From positions 193,407 through 227,772 of the forward strand of contig MNCI01007634.1 in the NCBI GenBank assembly GCA_015680685.1: DNA of 34,366 nucleotides, read 5' to 3'. Under the pieces are notes generated by a model. It ran no database searches. It was not told the origin of the DNA and saw nothing but the letters and a program-made list of their open reading frames with translations. A program made the position numbers and the translations under genes. This document shows, piece after piece, positions 8,780-17,700 of the stretch. Every line of letters begins with the position of its first letter. Position 1 is the stretch's first letter. This DNA is from Gnetum montanum (taxonomy: Eukaryota > Streptophyta > Gnetopsida > Gnetales > Gnetaceae).

Positions 8780-11410
8780 CTTCATGTTTGGGCTATTGTT
8801 GTGACATGGCCTCTTGGTTCTCCTCTTTGGCTTTTCATTCTTTCCATGATTTACTAGTTAAAGCATCTTGAGTTGTCGAAGTCATGGGAATAGATGAAGT
8901 GGAATTGGACTTTAGTGGACCCACTTCCTTCCTAACTTGGTCTACTTATTGATCTTGTTCTTGGCTTTCTGCATAGCCTTCTTCTATTGTTTGGCTAGGG
9001 ATTTCTTATCATCCCTAGTTGGTTATGGAAAAGAAGACATTGCATGGGCCACTATAGGACGTTGTTTCATTGTTGAAGTAGGTTTTGTTGTAGAAGGTTG
9101 GGGCACCTAAACCACAAAGGGTTCTTTGTGGGATGCCGATGATGATATCCTTACAACAAAAGGGGACCTTAAGCCAATGGAAGCTGAAAGGCCCCTTTTG
9201 TTATGAGGATGCACCTTGATTACAAACAATTCCCTCACAAGCCTTTGATTATTGTGGATGTTGAATGCCGCTATGGTGTACAAGCTATCATTAGCATTTA
9301 GGGGGTCCTTATATATGTGCATAGATTGATTTTGAGGCCTAACAATTTTGGATGCATCTATTACCAATTCATCCCTATCAATCATCCTTTGCAGGCCATC
9401 CTTAAGTGCTAGGTATAAATCAATATCGTGACCTAGTAGCTAATGGTATTGGCAAAAATGATCTAGCCTACAGTATTTGGGTAGTGGAGGATCATCTTTG
9501 GTTGCTTGAGTGGGGTCTTTTGCTATTTCACATAACCTGTCATGCCTTTTATAAGAAATTTTATACATCTACTTGTATTGAATTCCACCACTCTTCAATA
9601 GCTGATCTAATAGTTTTGATGGCTTGAGGGGTAATTTGGTATAGTTGGATTAGTCTTTCTATGCAAAGTTTGATTTAGAGGCAATTGATGTCATGGCCCC
9701 AGATGTTAATCATTGGTTGTCATTGTTGGTAGCAAGGGCCTTAGGTTGGTTATTCTTTGACCCTTGGTTGGTTGGCTTAGTCTCCTTGATCATAGTTTCT
9801 ATGACCATATTGTTTTTCCTATCCTTTTCTTTGTCTTTAGCACATGTTGGTTTGTGTATGCCACGTAAGCAGGATCATGCTTTGCTTTTGCAGCATTTTC
9901 TATGTTCTTAGTCTAGGAAAATACTTTACTAAGAGACCATGAATCAAGATAATATAATTTTAATTTCATAAAACTATTAACCATCTCTTTGAAAATAGCT
10001 AGAGGGTGAGTTTTAGCTATTGACTCTAGTATCTCACCATTGTTAAATGAACTTCTGCATTGGCTCTAGGGATCCTTGCTTAACCTTCATCAATTGGTCA
10101 AGCATGATATTAGGTTTGAAGTTATACTTAAAATGATTAATGAATTATGAAATTAATTTATCCAAGGAAGATATGGATTCTTTTATCAAGGCACAATACC
10201 AGTCTAAGGCTTTTCCTACTAAAGACATAGGGAAATTTTGCATGATTATATGTGGCCATGCTTGCAATAGCAAGCACTTGAAGCGAAAGGTAATCAAATG
10301 TGCATTCATATCACCTTCACCACTATATTTGGTAAATTGTGGCATAGGAATACCCAAGGAAAGAGTTAGTGATGAAACCATAGGGCTTATCAGGTTATCT
10401 TGATAGAAGTTCATAATCTTTATGGTTTAGGATGTTGAGGCTCTAAGTTTTCTTAACTCTTCAGTCAAGTCCTAGATCATTTGAAAAGCTTGATCCAAGC
10501 CTTGGGATGTCCTTATCAATTGTGGGGTTTGGACAATAGGTTGAGGTGTATGTTGGGAGGCATGTGAATTTGCTATCAACTATAAGATGGAAGGGAGTGG
10601 TTGCATCATGGTTGTAGTCTATGGGCCAAACAAGGAAAAAGATGTTTATGTTAATATCTGAGGCACAAAAAACACAAAGGGGGTGTGTGATCCCTAAGTT
10701 ACATGGAATCCCATCATGGATCCCATTTGGATTGTAAGAGGATTGGTAGTGGTAACAACCATTGATGATGGCTATATAGTTCTTGAATATGTAGTGGATG
10801 GCATAGCAAAGTTGAAAATTGTAGGCAGTGGTGCTCATTGTGTTTGATGTGTGACTATGATAGGAGTATGCCCAAACATTGTTGGGTAAGGTGGGGATGA
10901 AGGTGGTGGGACATGACCTATGGAAGAGACAAAGGCATTAGGAGAAGGCATGGTGGCCTTCGGGATTTCTTGTTGGAACAACCCTCCTAAGAGGTTTTCT
11001 AGCTCAGATTTTGTCTAAAACTCATTTTCTTCTTCCTATTGCTCTTCTAAGTTGTGCTTTTCATCCTCTTCCTCCATCTCAACCAATTGAGCTAGGATGC
11101 CAACATAGATGTCACTAAGACAAATTTGGTCATATGAGGATGGGATATACTCCCTCCCATCCCAATGTATGAGCTCAAACTCTCTTTTGGCTTCTACTTC
11201 AAGATGTGGAATCAGAAGGCTAGCCTATATTTGGCATAAATGAAGTCATGAAGATCTTCATTTATGGCTAAAGAGTTAGGACTCTTCCCCCCTAACCCTC
11301 AAAGACTACCTACACTTGATGATAGTAGGGTCCTTAGGGTTGTACATCCTTATGGCTTATTAACTAGACCCACTGTCAATGAGTGTGAAAGCCAATTTGA
11401 TCAATTGTTA
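8780..11410 (-). pseudogene. element 1 gag, degenerate
   Basis: This is retrotransposon capsid (Gag), which packages element RNA. In element order it has an N-terminal YNPKDPTII (near 11,340) matching element 2, then a helical acidic block (WDGREYIPSSYDQ, about 11,160-11,130). A proline/threonine-rich segment follows (10,840-10,560), then QGLDQAF and DLTEELRKLRAS. The capsid core (10,414-10,145) has PMPQFTKYSGEGDMNAHL and SLVGKALDWY. Next come KVFS.TKNIE and AYVAYTNQH (about 9,910-9,840). A decayed zinc-knuckle-like segment, FCQYH..LGHDIDLYLALK, lies near 9,455-9,400. The piece at 9,385-9,107 (DPLNANDSLYTIA, ELFVIKVHP) has a counterpart in element 2. Several stops and frame changes occur. The 125-codon frame at 10,838-10,461 and the plus frame at 11,264 are out of the gag frame. 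Confidence 0.8.
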
Positions 11411-11919
11411 GAAAGACAAGTTGAAAATGACATTTTTTTCGGGATTTTACTATTTTTAGTAAAAACATAGTAATTAGGATAAACTATTGTCATAGTAGGC
11501 TAAAAATGAAAAGTTAGTAGGAAACACCTACTAAGTCGAAATAAGTGTCATAGTAGAAATGGAGTTCAATGGAATGGCATTGAACAGAATGGGTTTCAAT
11601 GGAATAGTGTTGAATGGAATGGGTTTCAATGGAATTAGGTCTCAATGGTAGTCTACCCTCTACTATCAACATAGTTGGTCAACTACCATCAACACTTGAC
11701 AGAAAAATGAGATTTAACAAAATGGGTGTTGCAGTAGATAGGAAAATTTTTAGAAAAACCCAATGGAATGGATTTTGTAGTAGATAGGAAAATGACAGCA
11801 AAACCCAATGGAATGGGTTTTGTAGTGGATGGAAAAACAATAGCAAAACCCAATAGAATGGGTTTTGCAATGGATAAAAAATGGCAAAAATGGGCTTTTT
11901 GGCAAAGAAGTTGGACTAA
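11411..11919 (-). other. element 1 leader between primer site and gag
   Basis: This is untranslated leader in element orientation. It contains two local minisatellites (listed separately) and array-type motifs such as CAACATAGTT near 11,668. No long frame on the minus strand resembles gag. Confidence 0.5.
11560..11885. repeat. two leader minisatellites
   Basis: At 11,560-11,648 a unit of about 31 bp built on GGTTTCAATGGAAT repeats about three times. At 11,719-11,885 a unit of about 46-48 bp (TTTTGTAGTAGATAGGAAAA ... AAAACCCAATGGAATGGG) repeats three to four times. The similar-looking peptide repeats on both strands come from this DNA repetition. Confidence 0.7.
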
Positions 11920-11938
11920 GGCCCTTCTTCTAACACCA
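11920..11938 (-). other. candidate primer-binding site, element 1
   Basis: The minus strand reads TGGTGTTAGAAGAAGGGCC, nine bases after the 3' end of LTR1. The equivalent place next to LTR2a has TAGTGATAGAAGAAGGGCC. The shared core in otherwise diverged sequence, the TGG start and the position all suggest the tRNA primer site. It does not match the common initiator-Met site TGGTATCAGAGC, and I cannot name the tRNA. Confidence 0.5.
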
Positions 11939-12853
11939 AAAAAATATTGGTGCTAGAAATCTCAGTTGCTGGAATGAAGAACCCTGAGTCCCAAGGACCT
12001 CCATAAATGCGACTCAAGGTACCCTAAATGGTCTTGTTGATCACCTAGGGACTTGCAAAATGCAAAAATGAAAATGGTTTTGAAATTGCAAATGTAGTTG
12101 GAAACATTGAAAGAAATGGCCTATTGAAAATGGCCTACTAGAAATGTAAATAGAAGATGACCTATTGAAAATGGCAATGGGAAATGGAATTATAATTATA
12201 GAAATCAACATGGAAACGGAAATGAGAAACAAAATTTGCATAACATGAAACACAAAATTTATAAAAGAATACAAATAAAGGTTAAGTTTCATAGTGTATA
12301 GTATTGTGCCAAGAGCACAATAAGCTACTTGCCAAAGCTTGAAGTTTGTTAGAGAAGGCTACCTTCACAATCCAATTTCTTCCTAGCTTCAGTCTATTGC
12401 AAGTTTCTATCAATTTCCACCAAATTGGCTATGTGGGAATGGGGTTGGCAATGCATGTTTGGGGCAATGGAAACTATGTGGAAGTTTCTATGCCTAGTGT
12501 AGTCCCAATTTCTACCACCAAATAGTACTAATAAGTGAGGATGTAACAATTATAATTGGTTTTAATGGCTATTAATGGAGTGGAAGTTGGACAGGGCTTA
12601 CACTTTTAATAGTAATGGTAGCCACATGGAGGTCTACACATCTAGTGTAGTACCAGTTTTTGTTACTGGACATGTAATAGGGTTGCAAATGGATTTGATG
12701 GATAGTGGAAATGGTTGTGAAAATGGGAAATGGTGTTACTACAAGATGATTTTAAAATGTTGAAGTGCCTAAAAATTCCAAGTGTTCTTAATGATTGTAT
12801 ATGATGCAAAAAATTTCCAAAGTCCATAACCTAGAAATGATGGCAACATTGGG

Positions 12854-12863
12854 CTTTTATAGG
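12854..12863 (-). promoter_or_regulatory. LTR1 TATA box
   Basis: The minus strand reads CCTATAAAAG. The aligned positions of the other LTRs read CCTATAAGAA (22,106-22,115), CCTATTTAAA (23,632-23,642) and CCTATTTAAA (31,218-31,227). Conservation of CCTAT plus an A/T-rich continuation marks the likely family A core promoter. Confidence 0.55.
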
Positions 12864-12943
12864 TTTAGGGTTTCCATTTTAGGGCCTATTGTTGATTGCC
12901 ATTAATTGCTGACAAATTGGCATTGATTGTGGGTTGTGACAAC

Positions 12944-13180
12944 TACTACTACCAATGTAGTCAATCAACTACTACTTGGTGTAGTCAACCAGCTACTACT
13001 AACATAGTTAACCAACTACTACTAGCATAGTCAACCAACTATTACTAGCATAGTTAGCCAACTACTGCCAACATAGTCAACCAACTACTACTAGTGTAGT
13101 CAACCAACTAGTCAACTATTGCTCAGCGTAGTTAGCCAACTACTACTAGCATAGTCAACCAACTACTGCAAACATAGTTG
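12944..13180. repeat. 28 bp minisatellite inside LTR1
   Basis: About nine units of CCAACTACTACTAGCATAGT plus CAA, with the usual CGTAGT/CATAGT/TGTAGT variants. It shares the half-site TAGCATAGTC with the 193 bp array in the element 1 spacer. I do not see it in LTR2a, LTR2b or LTR3. Confidence 0.8.
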
Positions 13181-13784
13181 GTATTTTTCATAAGTCCAAA
13201 ATGAACTACATCCACAAATCCATCCATTTACTATAAATAGTAAATAGGCTTTTGTAACTTCACAAAAGGCTTTGGAAACGGGAAATGGAAAAGTACTGAG
13301 AAACTATAGAGATGGTGGAACCCGTTGAAAAGTGTCATGCCTTGTGAAGACTATTGACTTGGGATGCATGTGCTAGTTGTTGTTGGAGAAATGGCAATCC
13401 CAACAATTCCAATGCTACACTTTTGCTTAGTCCTAGTGATGAATACCTTGGCTACTGTAGCTATTATGGCTACTGTGCCTACTAAAGATGGCTCCAACGT
13501 AGTTGGGGCTATACCCCTACAAAAACTCATGAAAATGACATTTTGAGCCATTCCAATGGTGTTTTCAACCTTCCCTAGCAGGGATATGGACATGAGATAC
13601 CTATTTCTAATTGGCAAATAAGGCAATAACAACTTTTGAAACATTTTTTAGCCCTAAAAAGTTGAAATATGCAAGATTGTAGCTTATGCACTACATGTCT
13701 TACATTTGCAATGAAACCTTGCCTCAAGCTAAAAAGTGGGATTTAGAACATGAATTTTGGTGGTGTTTTAGGACCCATTTAGTC

Positions 13785-13860
13785 TATAAGGCTAGTTACA
13801 TTTGCTTCCTGATCTTCCTAGCTCAATCTTGCATGACAACATAAGCACATCAAGTGGCAC
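13785..13860 (-). pseudogene. element 2 pre-RT exon stub
   Basis: Only the first codons of the RT-side exon survive: GTGCCACTTGATGTGCTTATG, encoding V-P-L-D-V-L-M, then a frame broken after GTTGTCATGCAAGATTGAG. The stub matches the exon starts at 2,444 and 29,676. The rest of RT, RNase H and integrase has been deleted up to the truncated LTR1. Confidence 0.6.
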
Positions 13861-13899
13861 CTGTGTAATAAAATTGTTAAATAATGTAGAAACAATGCA

Positions 13900-14335
13900 T
13901 AATACTTTAATAATAAAGCAAAGGTGGGTTAGAACAAATTAAATCGATGCCAAAAAAGATCAAAACATGGTCCACAAAGGTCTTCAGAGGTAAATTAGGG
14001 CAAACAGGGTGAAACAAATGCCAAATGATGTAGAATGGACTCAAATGAAGGTCAAAACGACATAAAATGCTATAAAAAAAGATCAAGGCCTTTGTAATGT
14101 CAAATCAAGTCAACCAATGTCCAAATGATGCCAAATAATGGAGAACTATGATCAAACATGGCCAACTAATGCAAAAATGATGAAAATGGGGATCAAATGA
14201 CACTAAATGATATAACAATGATAGACAATAATATGAAATAAGATCAAGTAAGGCCAAAACATAGTGGGAACAAGGCCAAAAAAAGTTAAACAATGCAAGG
14301 TAGGTGACATATGACTTGATATGATCCATCAAGAT
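13900..14335. repeat. AAATGAT-rich low-complexity tract, element 2
   Basis: Short words such as CCAAATGATG, AAGGTCAAAA and AGATCAA recur without a fixed period. A similar tract occupies the same place, just upstream of the RT exon, in element 3 (29,690-30,640) and more weakly in element 1 (2,450-2,780). Confidence 0.65.
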
Positions 14336-14342
14336 CACATTT

Positions 14343-14466
14343 TTCTAGTTTTAGGCCTTGGCAAGCCATGCTATTTCTAGTTTTAGGCCTTTGTGTGGTG
14401 TTGCCAGTTTTAGGCCTTGGTGTACCGTGGTGTTGCCAATTTTAGGCCTTGGCAGGCCATGACAGG
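14343..14466. repeat. 32 bp TTTTAGGCCTTGG repeats, four units
   Basis: Units read CTAGTTTTAGGCCTTGGCAA, CTAGTTTTAGGCCTTTGTGT, CCAGTTTTAGGCCTTGGTGT and CCAATTTTAGGCCTTGGCAG. They are very close to those at 16,240-16,692, from which they are separated by the CpG-richer block. That suggests the block was inserted into one original array. Confidence 0.75.
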
Positions 14467-14869
14467 GGCCTATTTCATTAGTGAGGTCATTGTGAGGAAA
14501 AGGCAAGGTAAAACTAGGTAAAACAAGGTAGAATAAAGTTATAGCATTGTAAAAATAAGATAAAATTGAGTAAAATAGAATAAAATATGGTAAACTAGGT
14601 GAAGCTATTAAATTTAATATATGTTTAATAAATTTTTTTTAAAGTCAAAATCATGTCTAAGCAATGGTATTTGCTTTAGGCTCCTTGACACATTTAAACC
14701 CTCAAGTCAAGCTAGCAAAGCAAGCTCCAAGGTTTTATTTGTTTGAAAAAACAATTTGATGTTTTGTTTGTAATAAATAAGTTGTGGAAGCTGGTGGACA
14801 AATTGGTATTGTTATTATTATAAAGTCTTGTTGGGTAAATCCTTGGAAACATGTTTTTGATGCGTCCAT

Positions 14870-15200
14870 CATCTTTGGTTACCAGACCCTTGACCTAAGC
14901 TTGTTGGCCATATTCTTTTTTCTTTTTTTCTTTTTTTAATTCGTGACAGGGGCTTTCCACTGCAAATCCGCAGTGGCGCAGAAGGGAGGGGCTTTGTAGC
15001 GGCTTGTAGCAGGTGGCAGTAGAACAGCCTGCATGCTGCAGGCGGTAGCAGTGTAGCAGGTGCAGGTAAGGTGAATACGGTGCAACATTGCTTTCCCTTG
15101 GTTTTGACCAAGAAAGACAGATAGACAGACAGAGAGCAACAAAAGAGAGACGTTTGACGATCAAGGAAAATGTTGGGAGGAATCTGATAGGAATCGCTAG
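14870..15200. other. CpG-richer unique block upstream of the ECT-like fragment
   Basis: Composition changes sharply: CGCAGTGGCGCAG, GCGGCTTGTAGCAGG and CAGGCGGTAGCAG lie at 14,967-15,050, then repeated GACAGA at 15,115-15,135. It may be 5' flank or intron of the captured gene. Three overlapping minus-strand frames cross it, but none has a family motif and their peptides reflect the GCAG-rich DNA. Confidence 0.35.
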
Positions 15201-15459
15201 CCATCTTCCATTGTACACAGTTCTGAGAGTTGTAGCAAGACTCCAGATGCACATGTTATGACTGACAGCCTTACGGGCAAAGAAGCTTTGTTCTTTACAG
15301 GATACGAACATTTTGCCCCAGAATATGACTACACAAGGTAGGTTAATGCTGATGGAATAGAGGTTTCGTCCCCGGTAAAGTAGATCAGTTTCATATCATC
15401 TCTCTGGCTATGCATATGCTCCTCAAGTGGCCTATGGACCTTATTCACCTGTAACGGTA
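15201..15459 (+). pseudogene. captured fragment of a plant ECT/YTHDF-type gene
   Basis: ECT proteins are cytoplasmic readers of m6A in mRNA. Their long N-terminal region, ahead of the YTH domain, has a recognisable stretch. Here a frame open from 15,201 reads SCSKTPDAHVMTDSLTG, then FFTGYEHFAPEYDYTR, a stop, VNADGIEVSSPVK, a stop, then ISF. After a frameshift it continues YAYAPQVAYGPYSPVTV. This follows the family order: (Y)YGGY..., (Y/T)RYVN(P/A)DG(V/I)E, SLVYH, then GYGYAPQ.PYGPYSPVT. One stop replaces the Tyr of RYVN. The YTH domain itself is absent. GTAATG after ACG at 15,455 may be an old splice donor, so capture at the DNA level is likelier than retrocopying. The identification rests on remembered family motifs. 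Confidence 0.6.
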
Positions 15460-15687
15460 ATGCAATCAGGCATAAATCTACTTTATATATCGGTCACGGA
15501 TCAATCTTGTATTTTGGAAACGATACAGATTCCTTTTTTTTATAAGACAGGAGTCATTATTGTGAATTGTTCACAATGTTAACAATAATAAGTGGTATAA
15601 CCATTTGCGCGATTCCTAGTACATTACCTTCCTGCCACTTTCTCCCAATTCATTTTGCAATTCCATTTCTATCGCTCATCACGTAAG

Positions 15688-15885
15688 AGTATCGTGGACA
15701 GAGGCACAATTTGAGTATGCAGGAATTGATTTGTTGAACACAGAGGGCTTTGTAACTAAAACGGTTGTTAATATGTAAAGATACTTAGTATCGTGGACAG
15801 AGGCACAATTTGAGTATGCAGGAATTGATTTGTTGAACACAGAGGGCTTTGTAACTAAAACGGTTGTTAATATGTAAAGATACTT
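15688..15885. repeat. perfect 99 bp tandem duplication
   Basis: Two copies (15,688-15,786 and 15,787-15,885) appear identical, beginning AGTATCGTGGACAGAGGCAC and ending TATGTAAAGATACTT. Because 99 is a multiple of three, the minus strand shows a repeated 33-residue peptide in an open frame of 84 codons, most likely a by-product. Identity between copies implies an event far younger than the surrounding retrotransposons. Confidence 0.9.
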
Positions 15886-16239
15886 GGGTTGGATTGAATG
15901 TCGGGATAAGTCCCTGATATGTGGTTTTAACATAGCAGATTACAGCGTTCAAGGCTTCTCAGGTCTACATCGTTGATAATCAACGTTCATTTCTATGAAA
16001 TATATATCGTAAAAGGCCACAAGTTAATGTTACTGATAATTAATTTTGATTTCGAATTTCATCTTTTATATGTTTTGGATAAACATCAATGGTAAATGTA
16101 ACAAGGCTATAAACTAAAACCGTAAAAAAAAAATGTGTGATGTAATGATAATTGTAAAACAATGTATACACAACGATGCTATTAGGTAGATTGGCTATAA
16201 TGTTGGTATAGGGGTGAAAAGAAAAAGTCATTATCTTCA
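15886..16239. other. unique AT-rich stretch, nothing recognised
   Basis: This is the right-hand part of the inserted block, with a poly-A run at 16,121-16,130. I found no gene, no clear terminal inverted repeats and no Helitron-like CTRRT end that I would defend. Confidence 0.4.
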
Positions 16240-16692
16240 CCAATTTTAGGCCTTGGTAGGCCATGGCTTCACCAGTTTTAGACCCTAGCAAATCATAATG
16301 TTGCTAGTTTTAGGCCTTAGCGGGCCATGATGTTGCCAGTTTTAAGCCTTGGTGGCTGTGACATTGCCAATTTTAAGCCTTGGCAAGCTATGGCATTGCT
16401 AGTTTAAGGCCATGGCCTCACCAATTTTAGGCCTTAGCATGTTGTGATGCTACCAATTTTAGGCCTTGGCAGGCCATGGCATTGCCAGTTTTAAGCTTTG
16501 GCGAGCTGCAAGATTGCCAGTTTTAGGCCATGGCTCACCAGCTTTAGGCCCTAGCAGGTCATAATGTTGCTAGTTTTAGACCTTAGCGGGTTGTGATATT
16601 TCCAATTTTAGGCCTCAATGGGCCACAAGGTTGCTAGTTTTATACCTTAATAGGCCATGATGCTGCCAGTTTTAGGCCTTGGCGAGCTGTAG
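16240..16692. repeat. 32 bp TTTTAGGCCTTGG array, about 15 units
   Basis: Units follow the pattern CCAATTTTAGGCCTTGGCRG plus GCCATGGCATTG. Two shortened units (near 16,395-16,418 and 16,520-16,540) end GGCCATGGCTCA. CGGGCC, CAGGCC and TGGGCC variants show CpG decay. The array lies next to the element 2 protease. Related units occur in elements 1 and 2, so it belongs to the family and is not a chance satellite. Confidence 0.85.
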
Positions 16693-16818
16693 TCCATACT
16701 TGCCTAGCAAGTATGGGATGCTCTCGAAAGAGCAAACAAGGATAGAATCAACAATAAAACATGATGTAATGTTGCAAAGGTAAATAAATGATTGATCAAA
16801 GAATGGATAAGATGTTAC
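16693..16818. other. junction between 32 bp array and protease region, with candidate donor
   Basis: This holds a short hairpin-forming stretch (CATACTTGCCTAGCAAGTATG at 16,695-16,715, arms of about ten bases) and an A-rich stretch. The minus strand at 16,824-16,814 reads GATTAG then GTAAC, a reasonable splice donor for the proposed intron of element 2. Confidence 0.35.
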
Positions 16819-17700
16819 CTAATCTTGTTGTTTAATCTTTGGGAGATCAAGGATTTCTTTTGACACAATCTTGTGCTCACCATATCTCTTGTTTAGCATG
16901 GCAAGCTACATTCATTTTTATTGGTTGTCCAGTGTTACAAAGTTGGTGTTGTTAGCATTTCCATTATCCTTGTTGTTGGTCCTAGTTTAAGTGTTGGTAG
17001 TTTCCTCTTGAAAATCCACCTTCGAACCTCGGTAGATGTTGACATAGCTAACCAAAGGTAACAACACATTGTCTTCATGGATGACAATTTCCCCTTCCTC
17101 ATAGGGCAAGTGAATCTCTTGTTGTATAGGAGATTAGACTACATGAAGCTTAGCTAACCATGACCTTCCTAAGATCACGCTGAAGCTAGTGTCCCTTCAA
17201 CCACTGGAAAGTTGGTGGATGTAGGGAATTGCTCACTGGTTACAAAATCCAAGGAGATGAAACCTCGTGCTACTTGTGATCCATTAAATGACTTGAGTGC
17301 TAAGGTAGTGGTTTCTTGGATGTTCTTAGTTTAGCCTAGCTTATCAACAATGGAAAATGGTACCACATTATTTGTCGCCTAATCATCCACATGGACATGA
17401 AACTTGTACATGCTAATATGTATAATGATAATGAGAGGAGCACTTCCTAGCTTCGAGAGTCAATCTTCACCTCACTATCATGAATGTTAAGCATGGATTG
17501 ATGCCTATTTTCCCTAAGTAAAGTTTGCTCAATGATAGAATGGATTGATTCTTTGTTAGTGAACATGTCTCTACTCATAGGGGTAAAGGTTAACACCTTG
17601 GCTAGTGCATCTCTATGAGTAGGAGAAGTTATGAATAGGTCATGACCATTTGGCTTATTCCATTGTTGCAAGAAAACTCTTTTCCTTGGCATGTGATCTT
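16819..17700 (-). pseudogene. element 2 protease region, degenerate
   Basis: It aligns with the element 1 protease region. The block 17,692-17,447 reads TSPTHRDALAKVLTFTPMSR and IHDSEVKID, matching MTFTTHREVL and FHDSEIKV of element 1. It is followed by a broken active-site block (HVHVDD, stop, ATNNVVPFSIVDKLG, about 17,390-17,330). VILGRSWLA lies near 17,160, then EIHLPYEEGEIVIHED. As in element 1, the residues after the aspartate are not S/T-G. Stops and frame changes make it non-functional. The 119-codon plus frame at 17,650-18,009 is antisense to the linker and has no independent support. Confidence 0.7.

Larger units (their letters stand above)
11948..13772 (-). mobile_element. family A LTR1, 5'-truncated
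   Basis: It is similar to LTR2a, LTR2b and LTR3 from its 3' end (plus-strand TGGTGCTAGAAA at 11,948) onward. Shared blocks are CCTAA.TGGTCTTG..GATCACCTAGGGACTT (12,020-12,055), a TATA region, the ACATGAGATACC / GGCAAATAAGGC block near 13,590-13,620, and AAGTTGAAATATGCAAGAT (about 13,660). Similarity stops near 13,772, so the first few hundred bases of the roughly 2.24 kb LTR are missing. It is the 5' LTR of element 1 and directly abuts the RT stub of element 2. It carries its own minisatellite. Confidence 0.75.
13861..16818 (-). other. element 2 protease-to-RT spacer, probable intron with insertions
   Basis: Nearly 3 kb lies between the protease region and the pre-RT stub. The minus strand ends in TTATTACACAG at 13,861. 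A possible donor is GATTAG|GTAACATC at 16,819/16,818. It holds, from right to left: the large 32 bp array; a CpG-richer block with a captured gene piece (about 14,870-16,230); an A-rich stretch (14,480-14,870, where I see nothing else); four further 32 bp units; and an AAATGAT-rich tract. The order of repeats is like that in elements 1 and 3. Confidence 0.55.

Noticed and set aside
10461-10838. 125-codon minus-strand frame in gag
   Set aside because: It is out of frame with gag. Another minus frame gives the coherent proline/threonine-rich segment leading into QGLDQAF and the capsid core.
11264-11470. 68-codon plus-strand frame that looks protein-like
   Set aside because: The minus strand here reads YNPKDPTII, matching the start of element 2 gag (YDPKDPIII), so the plus frame is antisense to gag.
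14869-15311. Three overlapping minus-strand frames (68-138 codons)
   Set aside because: Peptides reflect the GCAG-rich DNA. The plus strand of the right part gives a better match (ECT-like motifs).
15679-15933. 84-codon frame with a repeated 33-residue peptide
   Set aside because: Produced by the 99 bp tandem duplication, whose length is a multiple of three. No sign of selection or family.
14870-16230. Helitron or TIR transposon carrying the captured gene block
   Set aside because: I could not find a convincing CTRRT end with hairpin, terminal inverted repeats or a target duplication at the block edges.
16240-16692. CRISPR-like regular repeats
   Set aside because: Units are adjacent without unique spacers, diverged, and in plant retrotransposon DNA.
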